This document shows, in pieces, positions 1 through 11,700 of a stretch of 64,000 nt of DNA; the first letter of the stretch is position 1; each line of letters opens with the position of its first letter. The translations under genes and the position numbers were made by a program. Source of the stretch: Rhexocercosporidium sp. MPI-PUGE-AT-0058. Its lineage: Eukaryota > Ascomycota > Leotiomycetes > Helotiales. The DNA lies in assembly GCA_020746875.1 (NCBI GenBank), contig JAGTJL010000006.1, positions 1,426,001 through 1,490,000 of the forward strand. The letters are read 5' to 3'. Below the pieces are notes generated by a model that did not search any database, was not told where the DNA came from, and saw only the letters and a program-made list of their open reading frames with translations.

Positions 1-715
1 GATGATGATTGTGCCATTAAGATGTGCGAGTACCTAGGACCTAGGCAGTCGAGCGGTGAAGGGCAAGCCGATAGGGAGAAAAGTCTTCCAGTGGATACTG
101 GGCCATTCATGAGCAATGAAAACAACTTTTCAAATTTCAAATGCATTGTGTGACAGTGGCGACAACCTGTGAAATTCAGTATTGTAGCGTGGCAATGATG
201 CCGTAAGTCTCGACACAATTGCTAGGAATGAAGGCAGCTTTAGCCAAGTCCTTCTAGAGCCTAAGTCTGCTTGATTAAATGGCTGGCTGGTTGTAAACAC
301 GACAAAGCAAGCACTAGCTAGTCTCAAATTCAAGCCGTCCCAAAACCATAAGACTCCATGATTTTTCATTAGCGGAGAAGCTCGTGTTTACAGCTTCTCA
401 CTCTCAAATATGATTGGTAATTCCTCTAGCTAAAGGTATTGGCTAAGCTGCTCTCTAGATACACTCACCATGCTATACAAATGTAATAAATGTCGCTCAG
501 GAGCAACCGTCTGTGGTATCTCCGCACTTCCAAACATTCCCGGCGCAAAAGAAAAGAGAATAGGGATAAAAAATCCCTTCTCAGCGCCAGCCATCAATCA
601 TGACTCATCCAATATATCCACGTAGCCCAAAGGGCTGGTCGGCACTCTCAAGCCGATATCCTAATACACAACTGGGAGTTTCGGGATTTCGCACTCCAAA
701 ATCTAGACGCCTACT
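1..715. other. intergenic, downstream of the MIT gene
   Basis: No gene is supported here. Short open frames exist on both strands but none resembles a known family or shows splice structure. The only likely function is the 3' untranslated region and terminator of the MIT-domain gene, which is read leftward into this segment. The upstream neighbour lies outside the window. Confidence 0.6.
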
Positions 716-3700
716 TCAGAGCATCACCCATTCTGTTCCTCGTTTCAGGAACTTGTCCAACAGCATCCCCACATCAGTCAACACGAACCGACATATGTAG
801 AAGCCGAAAAATTCGGCGGCATGGCGAGTACACAACTCGAGTCCAACTTGCGTCTTGTCTGCATGGCGGAGGCCAGGGTCCTCAACTTGACGTGCGATTT
901 GATCTGAGATACGGGTCAGTATTGAAGATAAGTTGAGGCTTGAGGGTGAATCTACCTAATGTTTGCGCGGCGTCGAAGAGCCTCGCCAACGCACTCATAT
1001 AGTTCGCATTCGGACCGGAAAATTGAAGCTGGCTAACGTCTCTTTTTGCAAAACGAACCTTGGCAATAGATGTTGAGGTCATGGGCAATGTTGCCATGGT
1101 CAAGCCTTCTTTCGGTCCATCTACTGGCGTTTTGTTCGAGTATGCATTTGACAGAGCAACACCTGAGTTTTTAGATCTCAGTCTTCGCCAAGAGAAGGAC
1201 GAAGATTTGCTCGACATGCTGCCTGACTTCGAGGTGATGTTACTTGTCTCCGCCTCCCCTCCAGCAGACGCGTCTTTGAACATGCCCCCCGAACCTTGGA
1301 CGCCGACTTCATTACCAAGCTTCTTTGTTAGCGTCGCTTGCACCTGCTCAAGAACACCCTCCAAAGATTGCATTTCTTCGAGAACGGCATCAGCATCAAA
1401 TGTATCCACTTGAGCTAGCTTCATCAATGCAGCTGTCAAGAAATCGCAATTTGCGATTTTGTCTTCTAACCCTTTGATCTTGACTCCTTTCACCCGCCAA
1501 ACATCCCTTGGGACAAACAACTTAGTGGACAAGTATCCGCCACGAGGATGTACGATGGTTTGATATAATGCTCGCATGAGCCAAAATGGACGAAGTAGAA
1601 ACTCAGTCGGACATGGCTCAAGCGGTATCGGTGCCCCAACACTGAGAGGGTTTGGCGAGCCTGGGCTCTCTGGGGAATGGATATCACTGTTGAAAAGGTA
1701 CATGCCGCCGGCTGGCATTCCATTCAACTTGTCCTTGAAAGCCGCGGCGATTGGAGTTGGCAGTGCAGGCATAGCAGGCAACTTTCCATTCGGATCTCTT
1801 CCATTGAATTGGGAGCTTAGTGGTGTATTTGGAGACAGATCGGATCCACCGTCATCTATATTGGAGACTGACAAGTTCCGACTTTTCATATTTTTCAGAC
1901 TTGATGAGGAAAAGTTCTTTCGCAATCCGCCCCTTGACTGTGCGCGGCCTGGAGATCCAGAACGAGGCAATTGGTCACTCTCATTAGTGAATGTTTGATG
2001 TAGTGTTGGCGTAGGGGGCGAGAGAACCTCTGTGGGACTTGCAGCGCCAGGAAAGGGTGAAGAAGCTTGACGAGCAGACTGGGGTATTGGTGGCCGACCT
2101 GATGCTCCAGCCAGGGGCTGTCGTTGTTGTGGCAGGCCAGCCGTCTTGGGGTGGACGTTATCAGCTCCATGTGGTAACTGCGGTGGTGGTATCGAGGGAG
2201 GAGTATGGCTGTTTGGAATCCTTGTCGTAGTCTCGATCTTAAGTTGCTTCGCATTTTGCCCAGACAGGCGCCTACTTCGGACTCCTTGTGCATTTGAGAC
2301 TTGTACCGGAGGTGGCTGAGGTCCTTGATTAGGGGGAGGTGGAAGAGCTTGGAGAGGCGGAGGGTGTATAGGGGGTGGTGTTTTTGATTGTAATACAGGT
2401 AGCTGTGGCAGTATGGACGTCTCTGTGACAGTTGAAAGGGTCGTTCCTGCTGTGGTAGGGTTGGATCCTATCGAGCTGTTCCATGTCCGTCCAGAAAAGC
2501 CGCTTGAATCCGATTCCCGGGGCAAGGCAGATTTCGATTGCAAGCCAAACTCAAAATCGTCCATTACATAACCTCGCGTCATCTCTTCCAGCATACGTTC
2601 TTCTTCTTCGGATTCATTGCCCTCATACTCGTCATGCAGGCCGTCCAAATTCTCCTGTTTCTTCTGTAGCAATCGTTTCCGTTCTTTGTCACGTGCGCTG
2701 TGAATAGCTACTTCACGCTCTGTCTGCCGTACTCTTTCTTTTGCCAACTCCACTTTCCGTCTAACATTGGCAACAATTTCGTCGTCATCATCATAGTCAT
2801 ACCGAGTTGGCTCTGCAGGGTCCATTGGCTCAAACCCTTCGTCGTACGCGGCTTCAATAGCTGCATCTAGAGCGGTATCAAACTCGGTCTCCGTGGCACC
2901 GGCTGGGCCGCGTATGTGTTTTCGTCGGACCCTTAGCGATGATGATCTAGAATGAACTGAAGAGGCAGCCGAATCACCGGATTCGTCTATGGTATCGAGC
3001 CACGACATTGACTCGTTACTGGGTGCTCTGGTGTGGCCTTTGGTTGAGGGCATTCCCGAATAGGTAGTACTCAACAAATCAGCAGACTTTTGTCTCCGGT
3101 GATTGCTTTGAGGTCCATGACTTAGAGGAGAGGAAGGGCGCCGAGGCGAAAGAGGTGGTGGCATGTAGATACTCTCCATTGGTGGACCAAGTTTTACATC
3201 AGACTCTGAGATGCGTTCTCTCATTGGAGATTTTGAGTATGAGCGTCCATATTGGTCGGAAGGGTTCTTGGGCCTGTACTGGAGGGTTTCTAGTCCCGAT
3301 GGAAGCAGTGACTCTCTTCGTTGGGGTAGCTGCGCGGCCGATATTGATCTGCTCTGTTGATCCGAGACATGCGAAGGGTCGTTCACAATTCTGGTAACCG
3401 TTGCTGTCTCGATACTGGCTGGCTCCTCGTCCTCTTCGAGATCCTGAAGCTCGTCTTCCCTACTTCTACTGCCATCACTCTCGGGCCGTGCAGGTAGTGC
3501 CTTGCCGTCGTCTTCCAGGTGAGGAGCGATCTTCTTCAGTTCGCTGATGCGGCTGGTGTATGTATTTCGCTTAGAGAATTAGTAATGTTTAATCATTGAA
3601 GGGTTGTACAACCTACAATGGCTTCTAGTTTCCGCCTATCATCGTCTCCAGAACTCCGCAGCATCACTTGTTGGAGTAGATTGCAGGCCTCGGAGTAGGC

Positions 3701-4570
3701 CTGCATAGCCCCTTCAAAATTCTGGGCATTGTCAAGAAGTACCGCGGTGTTGGCTTTCTGTAGGGCTTTTGAGAGCATGGCTTTCTGTGAGGGCTGTTTA
3801 GAACTCCGACTTGAAGACGAACTGCCTTTTGTTTGGGAACGGTGCCTCGAGTGACCCCTTGACCGCGGTCTTTCTTCCTCCTCTCCAAACTGGCGCCGAT
3901 TATCTGTCGAAAATGCTGACTGGAGAACTGGCGACGGGCCAAAGTTAGCAGACCTGGACGTGGAAGGAGATCTCCTCTGAGAAAAATCCCTAGGCCCCAA
4001 TGACGAGTCTTCCCACCCCTTGCCAAAGTAGTCAACAGAACGAGCGGCAGCCGAAAGTATTTGGGCGGTGGAGGGAGATGGAGTCGTGGGTCCAGTCAAA
4101 GGCGAGGAATTATTATTCAAGGACGTCTGCAGACTCGGCAGCGTATTGATTGGAGGGAGTGATAACAGAGGAGTATCAAATACCGGACGGGTGACCTTAA
4201 TCTGAGACGAGGGGGAGGCTGTTGTCGACGGGTGCGGTTTCTGCAGCTTGCGAGGAGGAGATGAAGTATCTAGGAACGAGGATCCACCACCGAAGGACAT
4301 CCGTCTCGCAGATGAATTGGATCGCGTGTGTGTATGGCTCACGGTACTGGCGTTCGTGGACTTCGACCATCGATTGAGATTCCCCCCCTGGGTGTCGGCA
4401 GATGTTACAGGCCTCGAGTTGAGCGCATTTTGGGTGAGGGGTGGGGTAGCACGTTCACGGCTCCTGGGCCGAGCCGTAGAGAAGGAAGGGGATCTTTTGG
4501 GAGAGCCGGCAGAGCGATTCGCAGACGATTCGACGTGGAATGGTCGCGTAGATCCGGCGACGAGGTCCAT
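716..4570 (-). CDS. MIT-domain protein, large and mostly disordered
   Basis: Exons on the minus strand: 4570-3617, 3569-956, 903-716 (1251 aa). The introns are 47 nt (branch TACTAAT) and 52 nt. Without the second intron the frame stops at 882; with it the protein gains a conserved-looking tail of about 60 residues ending in WVML. Residues about 262-335 form an MIT (microtubule interacting and trafficking) three-helix domain, beginning QKAMLSKALQKA and ending RISELKK. MIT domains bind ESCRT-III tails or membranes, as in Vps4 and spastin. The N-terminal 260 residues are Ser/Pro/Arg-rich. The middle has a basic/acidic helical stretch (VRRKVELAKERVRQTER) and a proline-rich region with PPPxP runs, suggesting SH3 or profilin binding. 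No AAA ATPase or protease domain is present, so it is probably an adaptor. The ATG at 4570 is the first in-frame Met; an upstream non-coding exon is possible. The domain call is firm; the cellular role is inference. Confidence 0.85.
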
Positions 4571-5537
4571 CTCGACGGCCAGGAGGTGGATGGATGGCTT
4601 CAATTGTTGCGGGCGGGTTCTGCTGCTAACCGAATCGAGCTAACCCCTACCTCTCGACCTGCTCCTTTGGTAACATAAAATGTTGCGGCAGTTGGGCGTA
4701 GAAGCGATGACTGAAGCCGACGATGCGTCTGAGGGATCGATGTAGAATCAACTTCTGGTGGTACAGATGGAGATGCTCTGGTGATATTCGTGGCGGTTCT
4801 GCGCAATCTATGAAATCGTAGAATTATGTTGCAGGTCGTCGGACTGTGACTGACTGTGCAGGTGGAAGGCACAACTCGACCAAAGCAGAGGTGCGTGCTC
4901 CTCGATGTCTGTCGGTATCCGTCAGCGACTTTCTCTCCTCTCCCAAGGTCCTTTCTTTTCCCAATCTGCAAGTTTGTCTATGGGTGGTTTCTCTTTGCTC
5001 GACGAGGAGACTCCACCAGTGTGCCCAACCTACCTGGTCTTGTCCACGAGTCTTCTGTGCCCAGCTATTTCCTAGAGGATCCTATCTACACGTCCAGATC
5101 TGTATACATTTCGCAGTCGGTCGGTATCGATGGTGCACTAGGTTCGATTGATTTCGCACAGCGGGTATGTCATGGGTTGTATGGTTGTGCAATCGTTCCT
5201 TTCCCTCGTCGTATGATGTATATGCTCCTTCAACTTCCACAGTTTCCTTACTCACGCGTCTGGTCCGGCAGGATGTAGTTAGTCCAACTGGCGAACTTCC
5301 AAGCACAATTGGCCGATTCCCCAAGGCAGGAGGATGTTCTGCGTGTGTCGGTGATGTCGTGACAACTCTCCAAACAACAACTAAATGGTTGGCGGTTAAG
5401 TCCAGTCAGTGGTGGGGGGAGCAGTACCAAAGGTTTGGCGCTCCCAGTTCTGGCCTGACACTGGTTGCACAGCGCCGAGGGCAAGCCGAGAAGGTGGAGG
5501 TGGGTGGTATCGCGTCGAGGGGGGTTGACACAAGTCG

Positions 5538-5568
5538 ATGATGTATGATGTATGATGTATGATGTATG
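5538..5568. repeat. 7-bp tandem repeat (GATGTAT)n
   Basis: Four consecutive copies of GATGTAT run into a short TGTG tract. This is a microsatellite in the upstream region of the MIT gene, with no coding context. Confidence 0.85.
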
Positions 5569-5915
5569 GTATGTGTGTGTATGTATCTATCGCGAAAGAA
5601 ACTGAGTGCTGCTTGCAAGTTCCACTCAGAATCCGGCGTGATGGTATGGGAATGTTTAGTTCCGGTTCTGCTACGTTCTGTTTGACGGACGTGGGTGAGG
5701 GAGGTCCCTCGTCCTAGTCCTAGTCTTCACCCTCACCCTCATCCTAGTCCTCGTCCAGGCCAGACTAGGCTAGGCTGGGCTGGCAATGGATTTCGATGTC
5801 TCGCGCGCTCGCGCGCTCGCTCACTCGTACTTCGTACAATACAAGCGTCGACTTTCCGTCCTAGACCGCACCCGCACTCCACGGAAGACTCAGGGGCAAT
5901 GGCAAGGGCAAGTAA

Positions 5916-5951
5916 GGTAAGGGAAGGTCATGTAAGGTCATGTAAGGTAGC
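5916..5951. repeat. tandem 10-bp AAGGTCATGT repeat
   Basis: AAGGTCATGT occurs twice head to tail, preceded by AAGGTAAGGG and followed by AAGGTAG. The GGTCA core is repeated at a 10-bp (one helical turn) period, which could place factors on the same face of the DNA. No function is demonstrated. Confidence 0.6.
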
Positions 5952-8258
5952 TTTGGTGGCGGGGCACGGATCGGTAGCGCAGGGGTAAAGTCTACATAGG
6001 ACTGTAGTCCTGTACGAAACTCCCCCCCTTTCTTCCTTACATAGAACCATCACTCTCGCACTCACTCACTCACCCGATGTTTACTTTCTCCTCCGACGTT
6101 TGGAACCAGTAAGCGTTGACAAGGCAGTCATGTAGGTGGCCATTCGGCTATACCTATTATTCACAATTCACAGTCTCGATACCTTTCGGGCGAAAAGATG
6201 GGAGGATTAATGGTAAGCTTCTTCAGAGCTTGTTCCCGAGTGCCTCATTTGATCTTTGCTCTGGTCAATTCACCAACAGCTCTTGGCTCGTCCTTGGTAT
6301 GCTGATACTGTACTGTACAACTATCCACCTTATCTTCCTGCAGTGGCAAGGGATACAGACAGACACAGACGCACCTACAGCACCCAAAAGTTGCCTTTGC
6401 CTTTTCCTAAAACATATCAAGTCCTCAACATAGTTACGTATCCCTTTCCAGCATTCTCGCTCTCAGCTGGAAACGCCACACCCGACTACATGCAGTACTG
6501 CGCAGTACTGCCACCTGCTGTACCCAACGGCCTGGTTTTATTACTCCGAGCGCTACTAATATTCCCGACGATTGTCACTAATCGTGCCCTAGCGACTTCG
6601 ACTATTGGGCCGCCGGAAGTGTTATGGGGATCGTCAATATCTCGACATGCATTACGACCCCCTGACCGAGTACAGTCCCATCCCATCATATCATTGCTGC
6701 CCCCCTCTCGGCATATCTGCCGCGCCAGTTCCTGACAGCTGCATTACTGTAATGCAAGCCTCGCCACCTATCGCATGTACCTGCAAGCCATCAAGGCATT
6801 GCTTGGACGCGGTGCGGGAAAGCTGCAGGTACTGTTCGTGCGAGACCTTCGCTGGCAGGATAACCTCACAGCCTCACCAAATCGAAAACAGATACCCAAC
6901 TCACAGAACACGAGAATTACGTTCTTGCGAGTCTGGTATGCGGAATTTGTTTCACAGGTATAATTCTTATCTCCGAATTCAATTGAACTTTGTTTGGTGC
7001 TACAAGCGCGGCCCATCTCCATTTCTATCTCCACCTCCATGAATCCAAAACTTGTGGCGCTTCCAAACATGTACCTCCGTACCAGAGTGGGATGAACTCT
7101 CCAGACGAAATACCGTCCCAGGGTCTGGAATTTTCTTGCTGCATTGGAATGTTCTCTATAATTTTATGATTGCAATCAAGCAGTTTTTTCTTTATCGCTC
7201 TCTGATATTCATTTTTGCCGCTTGTTGTCTGTTCTTTGCCGAGTCAGCGACCCTGAACAATTGTTTCCGCCTTATGCCTCCTCCCATTCACACACTCCTC
7301 TTCCGGACTCCGGTCATGATACCCTTTGTTTCAATCTGGCCCGTCATATGTCCTGACCGTAATTGAGCACATCTCTCCTCTCAAAGTCAAAGCATGTCAT
7401 CCCCGACAGCAACTGTCTTGAACGCGTTTCATGTGCGTCGCCTTACCATACACGTTGCTCATCATTGTTACGCAACCAGATAGAAAGCTTGAATTCTACT
7501 CTCAAGCCCTAAGTGTAGTTCAGCCTTGTAACTGAAAGGTACCAACTTCCGGCTACGATACAGCCGGGCATCCTACGTGACACAGGACTGGGTTCATCCC
7601 AGGTTTATCGTGATCCTTAGACCCACGCGATTATGGGCCATTCAGCATTGTATGTGAATGGCGATCTACACGGCACCAGCCGAGCCGTTTGATGCTCTGT
7701 CTTGGGAATAGTGGCGGCCTTGCGCAATCAACTTGAAGTCTAGGTTGACTCAAAGTTCATTTAGCTAGTGTTGAGACGACTAGATTAAATACTTTGCGAA
7801 GACTTTGGCATTTGCCTTGCTATCTAGCATATTATGAGCCACTTGAGAGTATCGTATGTACCCCACGAGTATCTCCCACTGCGTGTGGGTCGTGTTACGC
7901 CAAATCTTTCGATATGCATCCTCTAGGCCAAGCTGTATGTAATCTTACATCACAGCCTAGATCTTGATACACCCTTTAGAGCTTCGGCACCACGGCATTG
8001 CCCCCACAATTGAATCCTCTAGTTATTACAGTTCGTCCTCGCGAAAGCTTCAGCTACCAAGAAACCACAACCTTGCTTTGCATCCTTCAGTTATCGGGTG
8101 GCCGTATGCCAATTTTTCGAGTGTCAGTTTGATGTATATGTTCTTGTTGCCGCTAACATGCTACAAGCTTCACTTCCATCCAACCAAGAACTGCGTCAAA
8201 GTGTGCGAGTCGATGCCCAGTGGCATATGGAACAGTCCAGCCGGCTACATCAAAATCT

Positions 8259-9587
8259 TCAGCCATCGACCCCGGGAGTCAGATATCCCCTCTTCCCTTC
8301 CGTACAAATAATTATAACAATAGCATCTGGACCCAAGGTCATCTCCCCGGAGCCAGCCACATACCGCAAGCCAGCCAAAGTGGCTGCACCGCAAGGCCCG
8401 GAAAAGACACCATACTTCTCCAACTCCCCAACTGCTCTATGAACCTCCACGTCCTTAGTAGTAACCGCAACACTCACGCCCTCACTCAGGATAGGCCATC
8501 CGATTAACGAGATCGTTCCGCAACACATGCCCGTACAGATAGTGTACTCAGCATCAACACTCGTTGGTTTGCCCGCCTCTAGTCAAGCTATTAGCATGTA
8601 TAATTTTCAATCATTCAGGATCGGAACAGAGAAGCCGCTCCTAGGTGCTAAATCATGGAGGATTTTAGGGCGAAAAAAAAAGATATACCCAGACTTGTCT
8701 TCAAACACGCCGCATTCTCTGGCTCAACAGTAACAATAATCGGCTTCTTATCCCTCTCCGTCCCCTGCCAATGTGTAGTGACAGCCTGCGCCAAGCTTCC
8801 CACTCCCACAGGAGTAAACACATGACTGATCTTCCTCTCACCAGTCAGCTCAACGACCTGCTCTTCAATTTCATCAAACATAGTTTGATACCCCTCCACA
8901 ATCCACCTCGCCGTCTCGTCCTCAAAATCCAACGCCGTATCACTGATCAACACACCCCTCCCATCAGCATGCTGTTCAGCAGCCAATTTCGTCTTGAAAA
9001 CGGTCTGATCATACGTCCCGTTAACGACTTCAACCGTTGCGCCTTCCTGGGTGATCTTTTCTTTTGCTTCATAGTCCAGCATGCTGGGTACGTATATCCG
9101 GGCTTTGATTCTCAGGTACTTCGCCATGCGTGCTACGGCTCGGCCATGATTGCCGTCTGTTGCGGCATAGAGCGTGAAGTCCGCTGCTTGGGCTGCTGAG
9201 GCGAGTTGCTCTAGCGAGACAGGGGATGGAGTATTATTTAGACCGAGTCTCTTCTCCAGTGAGCGTTTGGTGGCCCAACTTGCCTGTTACATGTCAACAT
9301 CGTAGATTACTCTATACCAAAGATACTGCAGTTCGTAGTCTTTTTACGAGGCTGGAAAGGTGTGTACTAACACCTAATATCTTAAACGCACTCAACCCAA
9401 ACCGTGAGCTCTCATCTTTGACGAACAGGTGACCGATTCCAAGATCTTTGGCTATATCAGGGAGATGAACTAATGGCGTGGTGTTGTAATGTGGAAGTGA
9501 TTGGTGGAAGACTTGCACTTCCGGATTGCGGCTGGGGAGTGAAGTGAGGGGTCTTTGGTTCGGGTTGATGAATATCCTGGAAGGCAT
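8259..9587 (-). CDS. diaminopropionate ammonia-lyase-like PLP enzyme
   Basis: Exons on the minus strand: 9587-9372, 9283-8689, 8578-8259 (376 aa). The introns are 88 nt (donor GTTAGT) and 110 nt. The enzyme belongs to fold type II PLP enzymes (threonine dehydratase/tryptophan synthase beta family). The closest style is diaminopropionate ammonia-lyase, which converts 2,3-diaminopropionate to pyruvate plus ammonia; relatives act on D- or L-Ser/Thr. The PLP Lys is K69 in SRFGLSAFKILGASWA. TDGNHGRAVA and the later glycine loop GVGSLAQA bind cofactor and substrate carboxylate, and the C-terminal TEGKRG block is typical. Length is close to the usual 370-400 aa. The start is the first ATG of the frame, just before PSRIFINPNQ. 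No targeting signal is seen, so it is probably cytosolic. The assignment to the ammonia-lyase subgroup rather than a general serine/threonine dehydratase is probable, not certain. Confidence 0.87.
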
Positions 9588-10228
9588 CTTGATGCAAAAG
9601 AGGACTGTCCTGTGTGAATCCCGAGTCAATATCTTGCTGTTTTTGTTGATCGCTGGTGAGGTATGTGGTATTCCTGTGCTGTTCCGTTCGTGACAAGCAA
9701 GTGAAGAAGTGGGGAGGTGAGGGAGAGTGGGGTCAAGGCTAGCATCTAACCAAGTCAAACCAATGTCGTCGTAAGGCGCAAAGAACTTGCTTTGTTTAAA
9801 GCAATTGAGGCCATCGGGCCGTCTTACTAATGTTTCTATTCCGCCGTGGACTCAATATGGATTGTTGTCTCTATTATGTCCCAGTTGTTTCTCATTGAGA
9901 TACATGTCCGTTGCCTAGAGCGACGTTGCCAGATCTGCCCATCGTTCACATGTTCGTCGTTTCTTGAGGGTCCAACATGGCTTCAGTCCTTGACTACTCC
10001 GTTTACCGCATAAATGGGATAAATGAGGCTGATACCTTAGGAACCTAGAGAGGTCCCCACCAAAACCTGCAAATTCCAGAAAGCCAATCGCACAGAGAAG
10101 TTTGATATAGTAACCTGTTTTGGTGTGTACAGTTGCCACTAGCTTAGCCGCCTAGCTTCTAAAAGTATATCCAAGAAGTGATAAACTTCAACCAACACCA
10201 AGCCAGTTGCCGAACAATCAGAGTGCGT
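9588..10228. other. intergenic between arabinanase and ammonia-lyase genes
   Basis: The segment holds the 5' region of the ammonia-lyase gene and the 3' region of the arabinanase gene; both genes are read leftward. No further gene, repeat or RNA is visible. Confidence 0.5.
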
Positions 10229-11533
10229 CTAAACAGAAGGCCACCCACCAGACCACTTAAGCACATTCCATCCAAACAAATACGCCCCATCACCAAGTCC
10301 AACCTTGGTATTAGCATAATGGTAATAAAGAACCAAGCCTTTGCTCTTATCATTAAAAACACCTTGCCCACCCGGTCCGTAAATATTTCCATGAGATTCA
10401 AGAAGCACGGAACCGCCGTTCGCTGTGCAAGCCTTGCCGTTCTTGTCTACGAAGGAGCCCATAGCGGATGTGCTGCGGCACATCATTATCTTGTACTCTG
10501 CGCCGGCGGCTGGCTTGGTTCTAGTGTCGTTAGACGTGTTTTCGGCGGGCATGTGGAGGGAAGTACTTACTTATCGTAACCACAGCAAACACCTCTTGAC
10601 CAAGTGAGATAGTAGAAACCACTGTAGTAGAACATATAGGATCCTTCGCATGGGGAGCCTCCAGTGGAGTCGTATTGAATATTGTAAGCAGCAGCTCCGC
10701 CACCTTTGGTAGCTGCGGCATTGAGCTTAACTTGGTAGATGTCGTGCCAGAAAGAGCCGAAGTTGCTAGATTGATGAAAGATCAGTGTTCGACAAGATCG
10801 AAAGGATATGTCACCAGAGAGTCTGGGATACTTGGAAAGAGGAATTTACGAACAGGTAGTAGGAGCTTCCAACGGCTATCAAGTTGGCGTCGATGGCATT
10901 GTAGCTCTTTCCTGCGCTGGAGGTGACACCAACGGATCCTCTGTCTGTCCATGATCCTGGGTCTAGTGTGGTGCTTGTTGCTAGACCAATTGCACTGTTC
11001 TGTTTGGTATGTTAGCACTAAGTTGCTTGAATGTCTCCGAGACCGCAAATACTACGAGATTTTGCAATCTGAAGCAAAGTTTTTGATGACTCGGCTCTCA
11101 AGAGATGGAACAAACAAGGCAGAGAGTATGCTGACCTGAGAACCAAAAGTAGAAACAGAGTAGTACAAATGGTAAACGCCATTCACAAGGTTAACATCAG
11201 GTGCCTGTCCACGATGTTAAGTAGAGGATATCTAAGTGAGGATCCAATAGAACAAACCCAGCAATCTTTGCTTCCAGGATTCGAAATAGAGCTTCCACTC
11301 GTGAGAACAAACCCCTTCAACGTCCAAGGTCCAGCAAGGTTGGTAGCCGTAGCTATTTCCATATTGCCCCCAGTGTTGAACTTGTAGTACTTGCCATCTG
11401 AGACACGTTGGATAATTGCCGGATCGTGCGCCCAGCATGCTCCACTACATGCACCTGGATCAGAGTAACCTTGGACGAGAGTTGGTACCGCCGCCAGTAC
11501 GGCGACCAAAAGGTGGTTGATGAATTGAAACAT
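10229..11533 (-). CDS. secreted GH43 endo-1,5-alpha-L-arabinanase
   Basis: Exons on the minus strand: 11533-11258, 11204-11136, 10999-10854, 10765-10571, 10520-10229 (325 aa; introns 53, 136, 88 and 50 nt). The first 22 residues are a signal peptide (hydrophobic LLVAVLAAV core, cleavage probably after VQG). The mature part is a five-bladed beta-propeller GH43 enzyme that cuts alpha-1,5-linked arabinan in pectin side chains. The three acidic catalytic residues are visible: Asp37 (CWAHDPAI, base), Asp152 (SYNAIDANL, pKa modulator) and Glu204 ([10 protein letters not shown], general acid). The C-terminus GGWPSV is typical of the fungal enzymes, and the length matches the roughly 320 aa usual for them. 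The start gives a complete signal peptide; the next upstream in-frame codons are not ATG. No carbohydrate-binding module is attached. Induction by arabinose/arabinan is expected from family knowledge; see the promoter entry. Confidence 0.95.
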
Positions 11534-11700
11534 TATGCTTGAGCTGACGAGCACAGATCAAGACAAGCGGAAGGGGTAACAGAACTGTAAATAGGAAACG
11601 GAAAGGGCTGAATGTTATAATACACGGGCGAGAGAGGAGATTAGCCCCATTCGTGGGAAGCTTTGAGTACTGCTTGCATGGGCTGCCAAAAGCGGAGGGT
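11534..11700 (-). promoter_or_regulatory. arabinanase promoter with candidate CreA and XlnR-type sites
   Basis: Upstream of the arabinanase ATG there is a TATA-like stretch (revcomp of TTATAATA near 11615-11622). A GGCTAA motif on the minus strand (11641-11646) matches the core used by XlnR-type activators, and GCGGAG (11692-11697, + strand) fits the SYGGRG consensus of the carbon catabolite repressor CreA. Matches this short occur by chance, so the sites are suggestions only. Confidence 0.35.

Larger units (their letters stand above)
4571..8258. other. 3.7 kb gene-free region, simple-sequence rich
   Basis: No coding region is supported; many overlapping short frames on both strands have no recognisable family. 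The segment holds the promoter and leader of the MIT gene (about 4571-5500) and several low-complexity tracts: a 7-bp GATGTAT tandem array (5538-5568), CCTAGT/CACCCT-type repeats (5705-5757), a GCGCGCTC run (about 5800-5822) and a 10-bp AAGGTCATGT repeat (about 5920-5950). The part from 7400 to 8258 is plain sequence downstream of the ammonia-lyase gene. Confidence 0.5.

Noticed and set aside
882..955. MIT gene ending at the stop at 882
   Set aside because: A consensus 52-nt intron (904-955) continues the frame into a well-formed 62-codon exon; the unspliced tail looks like non-coding sequence.
5961..6040. tRNA-like stretch (TAGCGCAGGGG resembling an A box, then GACTGTAGTCC)
   Set aside because: No acceptable B box (GGTTCRANNCC) follows at the right distance, and no cloverleaf with a 7-bp acceptor stem can be drawn.
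8648..8688. Ammonia-lyase frame continuing as GISFFFALKSSMI
   Set aside because: This is read-through of an intron (GTATAT, poly-T, ...CTAG); the next exon restores the conserved C-terminal half.
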